Assembly: GCF_007475525.1 (NCBI RefSeq)
Contig: NZ_CP037899.1
Location: forward strand, 434,001-498,000
Length of the DNA: 64,000 nt
Source of the DNA: Methylacidiphilum kamchatkense Kam1
GTDB taxonomy: Bacteria; Verrucomicrobiota; Verrucomicrobiia; Methylacidiphilales; Methylacidiphilaceae
Reading direction: 5' to 3'
The position numbers and the translations under genes were made by a program. This document shows, piece after piece, positions 27,395 through 36,655 of this stretch (position 1 is the stretch's first letter; each line of letters begins with the position of its first letter). The notes beneath the pieces were generated by a model. It made no database searches. It was not told the DNA's origin and saw only the letters and a program-made list of their open reading frames with translations.

Positions 27395-28234
27395 ATGCAT
27401 GTAGTCATTCTTGTAAAACAAGTTCCAGATTCAAGCCAGATTAGAGTCCATCCTCAAACAGGAACGATTATGCGCCAAGGCGTACCGGCAATCCTAAATC
27501 CATATGATCTGTTTGCTCTAGAGAAAGCTTTGGAATTGAAGGATGCCTATGGCAGCTTTTTGACGGTTCTTTCCATGGGGCCTTTACAGGCAGAGGCAGC
27601 GTTGAGAAAAGCCCTTTCTTATGGAGCCGATGAGGCGATCCTTTTGTCGGATAGAGCCTTTGCGGGATCCGATACACTAGCCACTTCTTATGCGTTGGCA
27701 GCGGCGTTAAAAAAAATCGATTCCTACCGGAAAATCGACATCGTTTTTGCTGGCAAGCAAACAATTGATGGGGATACAGGCCAGGTTGGACCAGGAGTGG
27801 CTAGACGACTTGGATTGCAACTGTTGACCTATGTCCAAGAAATCAAGCATATCGATTATGAAAAAAGGAAGGTTTTGGTACACCGAAAAAGTGAAAAGGG
27901 CATTCAGGTTGTCTCATCACAATTACCCTGTTTGATGACGATTCTTGATGGCAAAAGCTCTATCCGTTATGCCTCCTTACCCAATATGATTCGTGCTGCT
28001 AAAGCACCTATAAAAATATGGAATAGGATGGATGCAGGGATTGAAGATATCTCAAAGATAGGTCTTAAGGGATCCCCGACAGTGGTAGGCAAAGTATTTG
28101 CTCCTCAAAGTGCGAGAGGTCCAGCGGAAAGGATTGAAGGGGATGAGCCAGAGGCGCTGTGTTCTATTCTATTAGAAAAGCTTATTGAAAAATATCCAGA
28201 ACTGGGAAAAGAAGTCCTACAACAAATCCACTAG
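27395..28234 (+). CDS. fixA: Electron-transfer flavoprotein beta subunit FixA
   Basis: FixA is one half of the ETF module of the FixABCX complex, which bifurcates electrons from NADH to a quinone and to ferredoxin or flavodoxin for nitrogenase. The 279-residue product starts MHVVILVKQVPDSSQIRVHP, with NPYDLFALEKALELKD and the AMP-binding GKQTIDGDTGQVGPGVA segment. Length and motifs fit FixA instead of the fatty-acid ETF. It is followed by fixB after 97 bases. Confidence 0.95.
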   Translation: MHVVILVKQVPDSSQIRVHPQTGTIMRQGVPAILNPYDLFALEKALELKDAYGSFLTVLSMGPLQAEAALRKALSYGADEAILLSDRAFAGSDTLATSYALAAALKKIDSYRKIDIVFAGKQTIDGDTGQVGPGVARRLGLQLLTYVQEIKHIDYEKRKVLVHRKSEKGIQVVSSQLPCLMTILDGKSSIRYASLPNMIRAAKAPIKIWNRMDAGIEDISKIGLKGSPTVVGKVFAPQSARGPAERIEGDEPEALCSILLEKLIEKYPELGKEVLQQIH

Positions 28235-28331
28235 CCAAAGAAAATGAAAGAGGAGGGAAGAGACGAAAGAAGAGGGTGGGAAGGCATACTAGGGCTTTAA
28301 AAGAAGTAAACAGTGCAAGGAAGATGAGGTT

Positions 28332-29438
28332 ATGAGTGAGATTGAGGAGAAACCAAAAAATCAGAAAAGAAAGAAGGTTAGTCTAGATCCAAGACTTTCT
28401 GAATACAGAGGCATCTGGGTCTTTATCGAACAGGAAGAGGCAAAGGTGCATCCTGTGGGTTGGGAACTATTAGGGAAAGCTCGCGTTTTAGCTAAATCTT
28501 TAGGGGTCGAAGTAGGCGCTGTTGTCTTTGGTGGTAACCAGGCAGTGGTCGATACAATTAGTAATGATGCTATTGCTTATGGTGCGGATATCGTCTATCA
28601 AGTTGTTGATCCTTCTCTTTCTGATTACCGCAGCGATCCGTTTACAGAGTGCTTGGTGCAATTGGTCAAAAAATATAAACCCGAAATTCTTCTGCTTGGG
28701 GCTACCGCTCTGAGCAGAGATTTAGCTAGCAGTGTGGCTACGTTCCTTGAAACGGGGCTGACTGCGGACTGCACAGAGCTGACTATAGACCTAGAAAATC
28801 GAAGTTTAGAAGCAACAAGACCGACTTTTGGAGGTAGCCTCCTTTGCACAATTTTAACCCTTAATTACAGACCGCAAATGGCAACGGTAAGACCTGGAGT
28901 CTTCCCTATCCCTTTGCCTAACACCGACAGGAAGGGAATGATTATAAGGGAGCAGATACAGTTTAACGAAGCCAACTTTGTTACGAAAGTCTTAGGCTTT
29001 ATTCCTGATCCCTACAAGGCTTCTGAGAAGCTGTCACGAGCTGATGTTGTAATTGGAGGAGGAAGGGGATTAAAACAGGCGAGCCATTTTTCTCTTTTAA
29101 GAGAACTTGCTATGCTATTAGGTGGGGAAGTGGGAGGCACAAGACCAGTGGTTCAAGCTGGTTGGTTGGAAGCCGAAAGGCAAATAGGGCAAACGGGTAG
29201 GACCATAAGGCCCAAAGTCTATATAGCCGTAGGAATTTCTGGTGCCGTACAGCACCGAGTAGGAATAGAAAAAGCAGGAACGATTGTTGCTATTAATAAT
29301 GATCCGAACGCTCCAATTTTTGACTATGCAGATATTGGCATTGTTGGAGATTTCCTTGAAATCATTCCTGCTATGATTCGGGTTCTGAAAAATAAAATTT
29401 CCTCAAAGTACGACTGCCTAAAGAAACAAGGGGTTTGA
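28332..29438 (+). CDS. fixB: Electron-transfer flavoprotein alpha subunit FixB
   Basis: The 368-residue protein carries the C-terminal FAD-binding domain (VVIGGGRGLKQ, GGEVGGTRPVVQAGW, QIGQTGRTIRPKVYIAVGI and INNDPNAPIFDYADIGIVGD). This is typical of ETF alpha subunits with bifurcating or anaerobic roles. The N-terminus has a lysine-rich extension of about 20 residues (KPKNQKRKKVS). It pairs with FixA. The 14-base gap to fixC supports one transcript. Confidence 0.95.
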   Translation: MSEIEEKPKNQKRKKVSLDPRLSEYRGIWVFIEQEEAKVHPVGWELLGKARVLAKSLGVEVGAVVFGGNQAVVDTISNDAIAYGADIVYQVVDPSLSDYRSDPFTECLVQLVKKYKPEILLLGATALSRDLASSVATFLETGLTADCTELTIDLENRSLEATRPTFGGSLLCTILTLNYRPQMATVRPGVFPIPLPNTDRKGMIIREQIQFNEANFVTKVLGFIPDPYKASEKLSRADVVIGGGRGLKQASHFSLLRELAMLLGGEVGGTRPVVQAGWLEAERQIGQTGRTIRPKVYIAVGISGAVQHRVGIEKAGTIVAINNDPNAPIFDYADIGIVGDFLEIIPAMIRVLKNKISSKYDCLKKQGV

Positions 29439-29452
29439 AAGGCTGAAGAGCT

Positions 29453-30750
29453 ATGAAAGAAAAATACGATTGTATCGTTGTTGGTGCGGGACCAGGGGGA
29501 ACGGCTGCCGCCTATACATTAGCTAGCAATGGACTCAATGTGATCCAGTTGGAGCGTGGGGAATATCCCGGTTCAAAGAATGTGCAAGGAGCAGTGTTAT
29601 ATGCCAATTCTCTGGAAAAAATTATTCCAGATTTTCGAATGGATGCTCCACTGGAGCGTTTTCTTGCCGAACAACGGGTGTGGATTATTGACAAAGATGC
29701 CTATGTTGGGACTACTCACCGGACAGCTGCATTGAATTGGGACAATGCAGATAGGTATACCATTTTGCGTGCGCCATTTGACAGATGATTTTCGAAAAAG
29801 GCACAAGAAGCAGGAGTGCTTTTGATTTGTGAGACGACAGTGATTGATCTAATTAAAGAAAAGGAGCGGGTGGTCGGAGTAAGAACAGACAGAGAAGATG
29901 GAGAGCTATATGGGGAAGTGGTTATACTGGCGGATGGGGTTAATTCGATGCTCGCAAGGAAAGCGGGATTCAGAAAAGAGATAGTGGCTAAAGAAGTTGC
30001 TCTTGGGGTAAAGGAAACCATTTTTATTCCCCAAGAAATTTTAGAAAACCGGTTTGGCCTGGTAGATAATCAAGGGGTTGCTATTGAAATGCTTGGAGCC
30101 ATTACTCGAGGAATGCTTGGTACAGCTTTTCTTTATACTAATAAAGAATCTATATCCATTGGGATTGGTTGTTTATTGGCCGATTTAAAGAAAGAGAAAA
30201 TCCACCGTTTGAACTGCTAGAGTCTTTGAAAAACCATCCGGCAGTCAAACCATTGATCGTTGGCGGAGAGGTGAAAGAATATTCGGCTCATTTGATTCCA
30301 GAGGGAGGATATCATGCAATGCCACAAATTTATGGGGAAGGCTGGATGATCGTTGGTGATGCAGCCATGTTTGTTAATTCTATTCATAGAGAAGGGTCGA
30401 ATCTGGCTATGGAATCAGGGAGGTTGGCTGCCGAAACGGTTATTGAAATTAAAAAGAAAAAAGAAAGATTTAATAAGGAGAATTTGGCTCTCTATAAAGA
30501 AAAACTCGAAAAGAGTTTTGTTCTGAAGGACCTCAGGAAATACAAGAATTTTCATGCTGTGATTGGGAAAAATCGACATTTTTTGACCACTTATCCAGAA
30601 ATTATGAATGTTTCTCTGTTCTCTCTTCTTAAAGTGGATGGAGTAGATAAGAGAACGAAGGAAAAAGAGACGATCAAGAATATCCTAAAGAGAAGATCGG
30701 TTTCAGGTATTCTTCAAGACGCAATTCAGCTATGGAGGGCGACAAGATGA
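29453..30750 (+). pseudogene. fixC: FixC flavoprotein, broken by a TGA and a frameshift
   Basis: FixC is the ETF:quinone-oxidoreductase-like subunit of FixABCX. The first 111 codons are normal (FAD site [19 protein letters not shown]). Codon 112 is TGA where the family has tryptophan (RAPFDR-W-FSKKAQEAG), and the frame continues unchanged after it. Near 30185-30200 one base is missing, probably an A in the AAAGAAAGAG stretch. The next frame resumes ENPPFELLESLKNHP and runs through DAAMFVNSIHREGSNLAMESG to TGA 30748-30750. Repaired, it would be about 432 residues, the normal length. Whether this is true inactivation or error is open; the nonsense codon favours at least one real change. Confidence 0.88.
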
Positions 30751-31031
30751 TTCAGATTGAGGAAAAACTCTACCAGAATCGCTATCGAGTGGATGAAGGC
30801 AGGCCTCATATTAAGATAAAGAATCGAGAAACCTGCACACTCTGTTATGACAAAAGTTGTACTGTGCTTTGTCCAGCCGGCTGCTATAGGAAGAATGAGA
30901 CCGAGGAAGTGACATTGATTACTGACGGCTGTCTGGAGTGTGGAACTTGTCAGATCATCTGCGTGGAGCATAAAAATATCCTATGGGAATATCCTAGAGG
31001 TGGCTTTGGGATCCTCTATAAGTTTGGATGA
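30747..31031 (+). CDS. fixX: Ferredoxin-like protein FixX
   Basis: The 94-residue product is the Fe-S subunit of FixABCX, with CTLCYDKSCTVLCPAGCY and DGCLECGTCQIIC. The start at ATG 30747 overlaps the fixC stop (ATGA) and has GGAGGG eight bases upstream; an ATG at 30732 is in frame but would remove that site. The C-terminus WEYPRGGFGILYKFG is typical of FixX. The gene itself is intact although fixC upstream is broken. Confidence 0.93.
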   Translation: MIQIEEKLYQNRYRVDEGRPHIKIKNRETCTLCYDKSCTVLCPAGCYRKNETEEVTLITDGCLECGTCQIICVEHKNILWEYPRGGFGILYKFG

Positions 31032-31367
31032 ACTCTGCCAGAGACTTTGTGACAAAGTATCGTCCTAGCAGGTTCGATGGTGGTGCTCTCCCACGGCTGC
31101 ATGCAATCTTGCCAAAGTCTGCACCAACTTAGAAGCGTAACTGATCGAGAAAGACGGCGAGGACGGTCGCTTCCACTGCTTGGTAGAATCCCCGCCCAAA
31201 GTCGCCGTCCTACTTCCCCTTAAAGTTATAGCTGCGCGCCCGTTCCATGGTGTGGTTGCGCACTGAGTCGTTGGTTCTAAATTGTAGAAAATCGTATCAA
31301 ATTAACAATTATTTAATTTTCTTGATAAGATTTTCCTTATTATAGGAGAACTCCTCAAAGTAATAAC
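31032..31367 (+). mobile_element. Remnant of an IS200/IS605-type TnpA gene
   Basis: This gene-poor stretch is visibly richer in G and C than its flanks. On the plus strand around 31105-31210 it reads KVCTNLEA, a TAA stop, then LIEKDGEDGRFHCLVESPPKVAV. This matches the IS200 Y1-transposase pattern in which DHVHLLV and YPPKVAVS follow a GE motif. The HUH histidine pair is damaged (FHCLV), the frame has a stop and the catalytic tyrosine region is not found. I see no terminal hairpins, so only a decayed fragment is claimed. Confidence 0.45.
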
Positions 31368-32063
31368 TTATCCTTTTTTATGAGAGTAAGGGGCATTGAG
31401 AGCTTCGATAAGTTTTTTGGCTCCTTGTGGTACTGCAACCTTTCCACTCAAAATTTCTGAGGCACTGATATCTCTGTGATAATATCTTTTGTTAGTGTCT
31501 TTGGATTCTGCAATATCAAGACCACTTAAGGCAAGTCCTCCAAAGAATCCTTTACTCCTTTTATAAACATATATGTGAGATTTGGGTTTGTGCTCCGATT
31601 CGGTGGTTGGTCCAGCAACTCCTTCCATTTCTCCTTTTAGTTTAAATTTTCCACCCTTAGCAAAGGTGTCCACAGCCTTTTTGGTGTTCATAATAATAAC
31701 GTAATGGGTTGTTTCGCCTCCAGCTTGCAGTCCAAAGCCCATACCAGAGGCTGAAATGGCCGAAGGAGCGCTCCAGCTATTTCCTTTCTTCGCGACAACT
31801 AACCCATGGCCACTTTCTCCGCTAAAAATAAAACCGGCTTCCGAAACCCTTAGTATTGCAATACCCTTTGCATTGTTGAAAACAGATTGAGGAATCCCAT
31901 TTTTGGGGTCTCTTTTGAATTCTTTAATGACAGCAGTAGAATGGTCGATGGTCCGTTGAAAATCCCATGATGCCCAAGCTGGTACTGTCGAAAAAAATAA
32001 GCTTAGTAACAAAAACAGGCTAGCATGGATAACTCCTCTATTGCCTATTGAAAAAAGTTTCAT
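31368..32063 (-). CDS. SYLF (Ysc84) domain protein, exported
   Basis: The start at ATG 32063 is chosen because GAGGAGG lies seven bases upstream; a longer reading from 32162 adds an AT-rich, lysine-rich leader without a ribosome site. The 231-residue protein has a signal peptide (lysine, then a leucine/phenylalanine-rich stretch ending near AWASWDF). A SYLF lipid-binding domain follows: AKGIAILRVSEAGFIFSGESG, GMGFGLQAGGETTHYVIIMN and GFFGGLALSGLDI. It is probably periplasmic; the bacterial function is not established. It stands alone. Confidence 0.85.
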   Translation of the reverse strand: MKLFSIGNRGVIHASLFLLLSLFFSTVPAWASWDFQRTIDHSTAVIKEFKRDPKNGIPQSVFNNAKGIAILRVSEAGFIFSGESGHGLVVAKKGNSWSAPSAISASGMGFGLQAGGETTHYVIIMNTKKAVDTFAKGGKFKLKGEMEGVAGPTTESEHKPKSHIYVYKRSKGFFGGLALSGLDIAESKDTNKRYYHRDISASEILSGKVAVPQGAKKLIEALNAPYSHKKG

Positions 32064-32257
32064 ATAAATTCCTCCTCGATAATTCCTTTTTTTTAATTTT
32101 TTTAATAGTATAATGATTAGATTAACTTGGTTTTTTTTAAATAATAAGGTCTTTGAGATCAAGGAAAAACTTTAAAAAAGGCCTATCGTTCAAGGATATT
32201 TTTCTTGTTGATAAAATAGAATGACTGAAAAAACCATTCGAATTTTTTAACTTCCTT

Positions 32258-33745
32258 ATGCCTATTCATAATTTTGATCAATTCGTTCAAAAACTTGAAG
32301 AAGCTGGAGAACTTATTCGGATAAGCGAGCCGGTGCACACTGAACTGGAAATAACTGTGCTTGCTGATCGAGAGATGAAAAGTCCTGGGGGAGGTTATGC
32401 TCTTCTTATCGAAAAACCTATTTTGTTAAAAGGTAAAATTTCCCGATTTCCTCTTTTAATCAATGCTTTTGGATCCTGGAGAAGAATGGAAATTGTCTTA
32501 GGACGAAAGCTCACTGAGTTGGTGGAGGAGATCGAAAGTCTTCTGAAACCTGAAGGACCTAAAAGCATCTTTGAGGGCTGGAAAATGATCCGTAAAGGGA
32601 TCGATTTTTTTAAATCCCAGCCGAGACTGGTCGGATTAGCTCCGTGTCAAGAAGAAGTGGTACTGCTAGAAGATGAGAATCCTCCCATGGGGTTATTGGA
32701 TCTCCCAGCTTTAAAATGTTGGCCTAAAGATGGAGGAGCCTATATAACCCTTCCACAAGTCTTTTCTGTAGATCCCTATACCGGAAAAAGAAATGTCGGC
32801 ATGTATAGGATTCAAATATTTGATCAAAAGACAGCCGCCATGCATTGGCAAATCCATAAAGTTGGGGCACGCCATGGCCAGGAATATGCCAAAGAAGGAA
32901 TACAAATGCCCGTTGCCATTTGTTTAGGAGGGGATCCGCTCATGACTTTTGCTGCCACAGCACCACTCCCCGATGGTTTGGATGAGGTGATATTTGCAGG
33001 ATTTTTAAGAAAGGAAGGCATCCCAATGGTCAAATGTAAAACGATCGAACTGGAGGTGCCTGCAGAATCGGATATCGTTATTGAAGGGATAGTTGATCCT
33101 CTGGACTTAAGGCCTGAAGGACCTTTTGGAGATCATACAGGCTTTTATACCCCAGTAGACTTATATCCTGTTTTTCATGCCAGAGCCATAACGTTTCGAA
33201 AAAAAGCGGTCTTTCCTGCAACGATAGTTGGAAAGCCGCCAATGGAAGATTATTATCTGGGGACCACTAGTCTGAAGATGTTTTTGCCACTATTAAAGAT
33301 GAATTTTCCTGAAATTGTCAATATTGCTCTGCCACCGGAAGGGGTGTTTCACAATTTGTTGTTTGTATCTATCAAAAAACAATATCCTTATCAGGCTTAT
33401 AAAGTGATGCATGGATTATGGGGCATGGGACAGATGATGTTTTCCAAAATCATTATTGTTGTGGATGAAGATGTTGACGTTGACAATACTTCTGAAGTGC
33501 TTTTCCATCTGTGTGCGAATGTTGATCCAGAAAGGGATTTTTTGTTTACCCGTGGTCCATGCGACAGTCTAGATCATGCTCAGTCTGTAGCCAATATTGG
33601 ATCGCATGTCGGAATAGATGCGACAAAAAAGCTTCCCGCTGAAGGCTATAAAAGAGCCTGGCCAGAAAAAATAACAATGCCTCAAGAGTTTATTAAAAAG
33701 GTCGAGGAAAAATTTCCAAGAATATTTGAAAGAAGATCTCCATGA
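32258..33745 (+). CDS. UbiD-family decarboxylase
   Basis: The 495-residue protein belongs to the prenylated-FMN-dependent decarboxylases that remove aromatic carboxylates in quinone synthesis. It shows the cofactor-binding segments [14 protein letters not shown] and [16 protein letters not shown] and the catalytic [14 protein letters not shown] (about 288-301), followed by [10 protein letters not shown]. No ubiX or other quinone gene lies beside it, so ubiquinone and menaquinone pathways cannot be separated on sequence alone. Its stop overlaps the following epimerase start (ATGA). Confidence 0.9.
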   Translation: MPIHNFDQFVQKLEEAGELIRISEPVHTELEITVLADREMKSPGGGYALLIEKPILLKGKISRFPLLINAFGSWRRMEIVLGRKLTELVEEIESLLKPEGPKSIFEGWKMIRKGIDFFKSQPRLVGLAPCQEEVVLLEDENPPMGLLDLPALKCWPKDGGAYITLPQVFSVDPYTGKRNVGMYRIQIFDQKTAAMHWQIHKVGARHGQEYAKEGIQMPVAICLGGDPLMTFAATAPLPDGLDEVIFAGFLRKEGIPMVKCKTIELEVPAESDIVIEGIVDPLDLRPEGPFGDHTGFYTPVDLYPVFHARAITFRKKAVFPATIVGKPPMEDYYLGTTSLKMFLPLLKMNFPEIVNIALPPEGVFHNLLFVSIKKQYPYQAYKVMHGLWGMGQMMFSKIIIVVDEDVDVDNTSEVLFHLCANVDPERDFLFTRGPCDSLDHAQSVANIGSHVGIDATKKLPAEGYKRAWPEKITMPQEFIKKVEEKFPRIFERRSP

Positions 33746-34754
33746 AGAAAATATTTATCACAGGAGCGGCAGGCTTTTTGGGTTTTTCTACAGCCAAACG
33801 CTTGCTTGAATCTGGTCATCAGGTTGTTGCCATTGATAATCTCAATCCATACTATTCGGTCAAACTTAAGGAAGCTCGACTCGCTATCCTCAAGCAATAC
33901 AGTGCTTGCCAATTTGAAAGAGTGGATTTAATGGAGAAAAAAAAATTGAGGAAATCTTTGGTTGGTTCAAACCAGAATATGTCATTCATTTTGCTGCGCA
34001 AGCGGGCGTAAGATATAGTCTGACGAATCCTTATTCTTATGTTGAATCGAATGTTTCAGGAATGGTTCCTATTCTAGAATCTTGTCGGAAGTATGGAGTT
34101 AATCATTTTCTTTTAGCAAGCTCTAGTTCCGTTTATGGAATGAATCGGCAAATTCCCTTTAAAGTAAGTGATCCTGCCGATCATCCTGTAAGTATTTATG
34201 CAGCCACGAAAAAGGCAGCTGAGCTGATTGCCCATGCCTACAGCCATCTTTTTTCTATTCCCATTAGTTGTATGCGCTTTTTCACTGTTTATGGCCCATG
34301 GGGAAGGCCAGATATGGCTTATTATAAGTTTGCTCAATCCATTTTTCTCAATCAATCAATCGATGTTTATGGAGAAGGCAAACTCAAAAGGGATTATACC
34401 TATGTCGATGATGTAGTAGAGGCTATCATTCGATTGATGGATCGAGTGCCCCAAGGGCAAAGGGAATCTCAGATAGGTGGAATGGATCCTTCAGTAAGCA
34501 CTGCTCCGTTTCGAATTCATAATATTGGCAATCGACATCCAGCTGAAGTGATAGATCTTGTTAAGCTTATTGAGAAATACATGGGGAAGAAGGCAACTAT
34601 CCACTACTTGCCAATTCCTCCAGGAGACGTTGAGTTGACATACGCGGATACAAGCACTCTTGAAAAGGAGATCGGATATGCTCCTACAACTTCTCTTGAG
34701 GAAGGCATTTGTCGTTTTGTTGAATGGTTTTTGAAAGAAGGCTATCTTTTTTAA
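33742..34754 (+). pseudogene. UDP-sugar epimerase (UDP-glucuronate 4-epimerase-like), frameshifted at an A9 run
   Basis: The first frame gives [20 protein letters not shown], an NAD-binding Rossmann start, and reads on until the run of nine A near 33936-33944. With one extra A the next frame continues [20 protein letters not shown], then the catalytic SSSSVYGMN and YAATKKAAE (Tyr-X3-Lys) and RDYTYVDDVVEAI. Repaired length is about 337 residues, normal for nucleotide-sugar epimerases. It would serve cell-surface polysaccharide synthesis. The remaining sequence shows no decay, which points to an under-called base. Confidence 0.85.
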
Positions 34755-35208
34755 AACAGTTCCAGCATGAAACAGGCATCGATGGAAAAATCGCTGGGGA
34801 GGTTCAAGAGCATAGATTAGATCGACTTAAATAAAAGTTTTGGCAAGACAGGGTAGAAGCCTCTCAGCTGAAGAACACTGGAGTAGTCCAGATATCAGAA
34901 CGGTTGATCCGTCAAACCTACGCCTTGGAGTTTTTCATAGTGATCAAGACCATTACCACTCTCTCTCTGAACTGACAGCTTGTCTTGATCGACCTCTACA
35001 GACCTTTTGTTCGCTTAGTGACGCTTTAGCAATAGAAAAAGAAGATAATTTTTTTATTCTTAAGCATAATTATTTGTAAATAAGGTTTTATATGTTACAA
35101 ATAGTTAAGGCATGATAGCAGATAAACAAAAAAGAACGATTGATGGATTTTAGAAAGTTATTCGATACTTTTCTTTTCAAATTGCTTTATCTTTGAAGGG
35201 GCAACTGT
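34755..35208. other. Intergenic stretch without a supported gene
   Basis: A 79-codon TTG-initiated frame at 34840-35079 is the only sizeable one. It has no clear ribosome site and no recognisable motif. The last 130 bases are strongly AT-rich and probably hold the promoter of the next operon, but no element stands out. Confidence 0.4.
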
Positions 35209-35571
35209 ATGGATAATTCAGAAGATATTTGGGAAAGGATAAGGAAGGAGAGTCCATTTGACAAACCTGATCCTTATTTTTTAGAAAGGTTTAAAGCAAG
35301 GCTGCGTTCAGAAAAAATACAAAACGAGAAAAGAAGGCAATTAATTACGTTCCTTGCCAGTTTCTGCTTCGTTCTTATTCTTTCTGCAAGCCTATTAGCG
35401 GTTGGAAAAATTTGCATGCAATCCTGGATAAGAAACCAAGTTTTCAATTCTTTGGAAGTAACGGTCGAATCCATGGTAGGAGATTTGAATCTGCTTTCCT
35501 TGGAAAAACCAGATATGATAGTTAGTAATGCATCTGAAGAGCTATGGACAGAAGATATATTTTCCTTTTAA
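35209..35571 (+). CDS. Single-span membrane protein, possibly anti-sigma-like
   Basis: The 120-residue product has a charged cytoplasmic N-terminus (DIWERIRKESPFDKPDPYFLERF), one membrane helix (LITFLASFCFVLILSASLLAV, about 45-66) and an outside tail. This layout is seen in anti-sigma factors and in small proteins encoded between an ECF sigma gene and a Spy-like sensor. No sigma factor gene is adjacent here. It overlaps the next gene by 28 bases. The family is not recognised. Confidence 0.65.
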   Translation: MDNSEDIWERIRKESPFDKPDPYFLERFKARLRSEKIQNEKRRQLITFLASFCFVLILSASLLAVGKICMQSWIRNQVFNSLEVTVESMVGDLNLLSLEKPDMIVSNASEELWTEDIFSF

Positions 35572-36062
35572 CAGTGGTAGTGGTTTTCGGAATACTAGAA
35601 GGCACTATGAGTTCTGCAATAGCTCAAGTACTAAGCCGCAAAGAACCTTTAGTGCCTTTATTGTCTCAAGATGTGGAGATTCGAGAAAAAATTTTCGAGG
35701 TGCTTTATCTACCCGATGAAGAGTTAATAAAAGAGCTTTTCAAATGGCCCAAGTTCAATCAAATGGATCTGGAAGAAAAAGGGTGGTTCCTTCAGCGTAT
35801 TGCGATTATGCGTCAAAAGGTTAGGCAATTAGCCAGATCGAAGGCAAGGCAACTTGGATTAAGTCTCAACGAAGAGCAGCTTAATGCATTCGAAAAAAGT
35901 TATTGGCACAAGAGATTGGAAATAGAAAAAAAGTTTATCGAAGAAACTGAAAATAGAAGAAAAGAGCTGGCTAAAGAATTGGAAGATGCCCTTCAGAAGG
36001 AATTTTCTAACCTATCGACAAAATCCGTAATGGAACTGGAAGCCCATAACAAAAGTCATTGA
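35544..36062 (+). CDS. Exported helical protein, Spy/heavy-metal-sensor-like
   Basis: The 172 residues begin with a signal peptide (FLLTVVVVFGILEGTMSSAIAQ). A helical, highly charged region follows, with a KARQLGLSLNEEQLNAFEKSYW segment and long coiled-coil-like stretches (EIEKKFIEETENRRKELAKE). Periplasmic proteins of the Spy/CpxP and heavy-metal-resistance type look like this, but I cannot confirm the family. Its overlap with the preceding membrane protein suggests a periplasmic sensing pair. Confidence 0.6.
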   Translation: MDRRYIFLLTVVVVFGILEGTMSSAIAQVLSRKEPLVPLLSQDVEIREKIFEVLYLPDEELIKELFKWPKFNQMDLEEKGWFLQRIAIMRQKVRQLARSKARQLGLSLNEEQLNAFEKSYWHKRLEIEKKFIEETENRRKELAKELEDALQKEFSNLSTKSVMELEAHNKSH

Positions 36063-36126
36063 TCTAGAGGATTAAGTCTTTTTTATAAACTCTTCTGTTG
36101 CCTTCGCTAAGAAGTTTATCTAAAAA

Positions 36127-36603
36127 TTGTCTGTGGAACAAGAACCCGCTCTTTGTCAGGCTATATTGTTTTCTGACTATGTTATTAGGGAAAAAGGAAC
36201 TGATAGGCTTTCGATTATTAATTCTTTTAACAAACTTTATTTCCCTCATTTTCCATGTTTAACTCCTCCTTTTTTCCTTTCGATTTTCTTGACGCATCTC
36301 CGAGGTAAAATCGTTTCACTTGATATTACTGCAAGGGTTGAAGATCCGCACTCAGGCCATGTGTTGGCTAGCTGCTCTGGAAAGATTGGATTTCCAGTTG
36401 ACGGTCCTTCTATTGAAGAAACAACGATTCTTGATCTGACTCTGCCTGTGACTCCATTTTTGGTTTCGCAGCAAGGCATTTACAGTGTGGTCATTCTTGT
36501 TAACAATGAAAAAATTGGAGAAAGGATTTTACCTGTCTTACTCTTGCCCCCAAGCTTTGGTGTTCATTCTGTGCTCAAACCTCCGCCTGCCCCTCTACAA
36601 TAA
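36127..36603 (+). CDS. Conserved hypothetical protein (DUF6941-like)
   Basis: The 158-residue product starts at TTG 36127 (alternatively GTG 36133) and shows LCQAILFSDYVIREKGTDRLSI and a beta-rich body ending in proline-rich SVLKPPPAPLQ. It resembles small beta-sandwich proteins annotated as DUF6941 that describe nothing beyond conservation. No transmembrane or signal segment is seen. The gene stands alone between the Spy-like pair and the ActC-ActD fusion. Confidence 0.55.
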   Translation: MSVEQEPALCQAILFSDYVIREKGTDRLSIINSFNKLYFPHFPCLTPPFFLSIFLTHLRGKIVSLDITARVEDPHSGHVLASCSGKIGFPVDGPSIEETTILDLTLPVTPFLVSQQGIYSVVILVNNEKIGERILPVLLLPPSFGVHSVLKPPPAPLQ

Positions 36604-36655
36604 GTAGATCAGAAAAAGAAGCTTCGGACTCTTTAGTTTATGGTGGGAAAATCCC

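Noticed and set aside
28266..28285. Possible sigma-54 site before fixB (GGCATACTAGGGC)
   Set aside because: GG and GC are nine bases apart, not ten, and fixB sits inside the nifW-fix unit.
29786..29788. TGA in fixC as a selenocysteine codon
   Set aside because: The family has tryptophan here, not cysteine, and no SECIS-like hairpin is seen just after it.
34840..35079. 79-codon TTG frame before the membrane protein gene
   Set aside because: No ribosome site and no recognisable motif.
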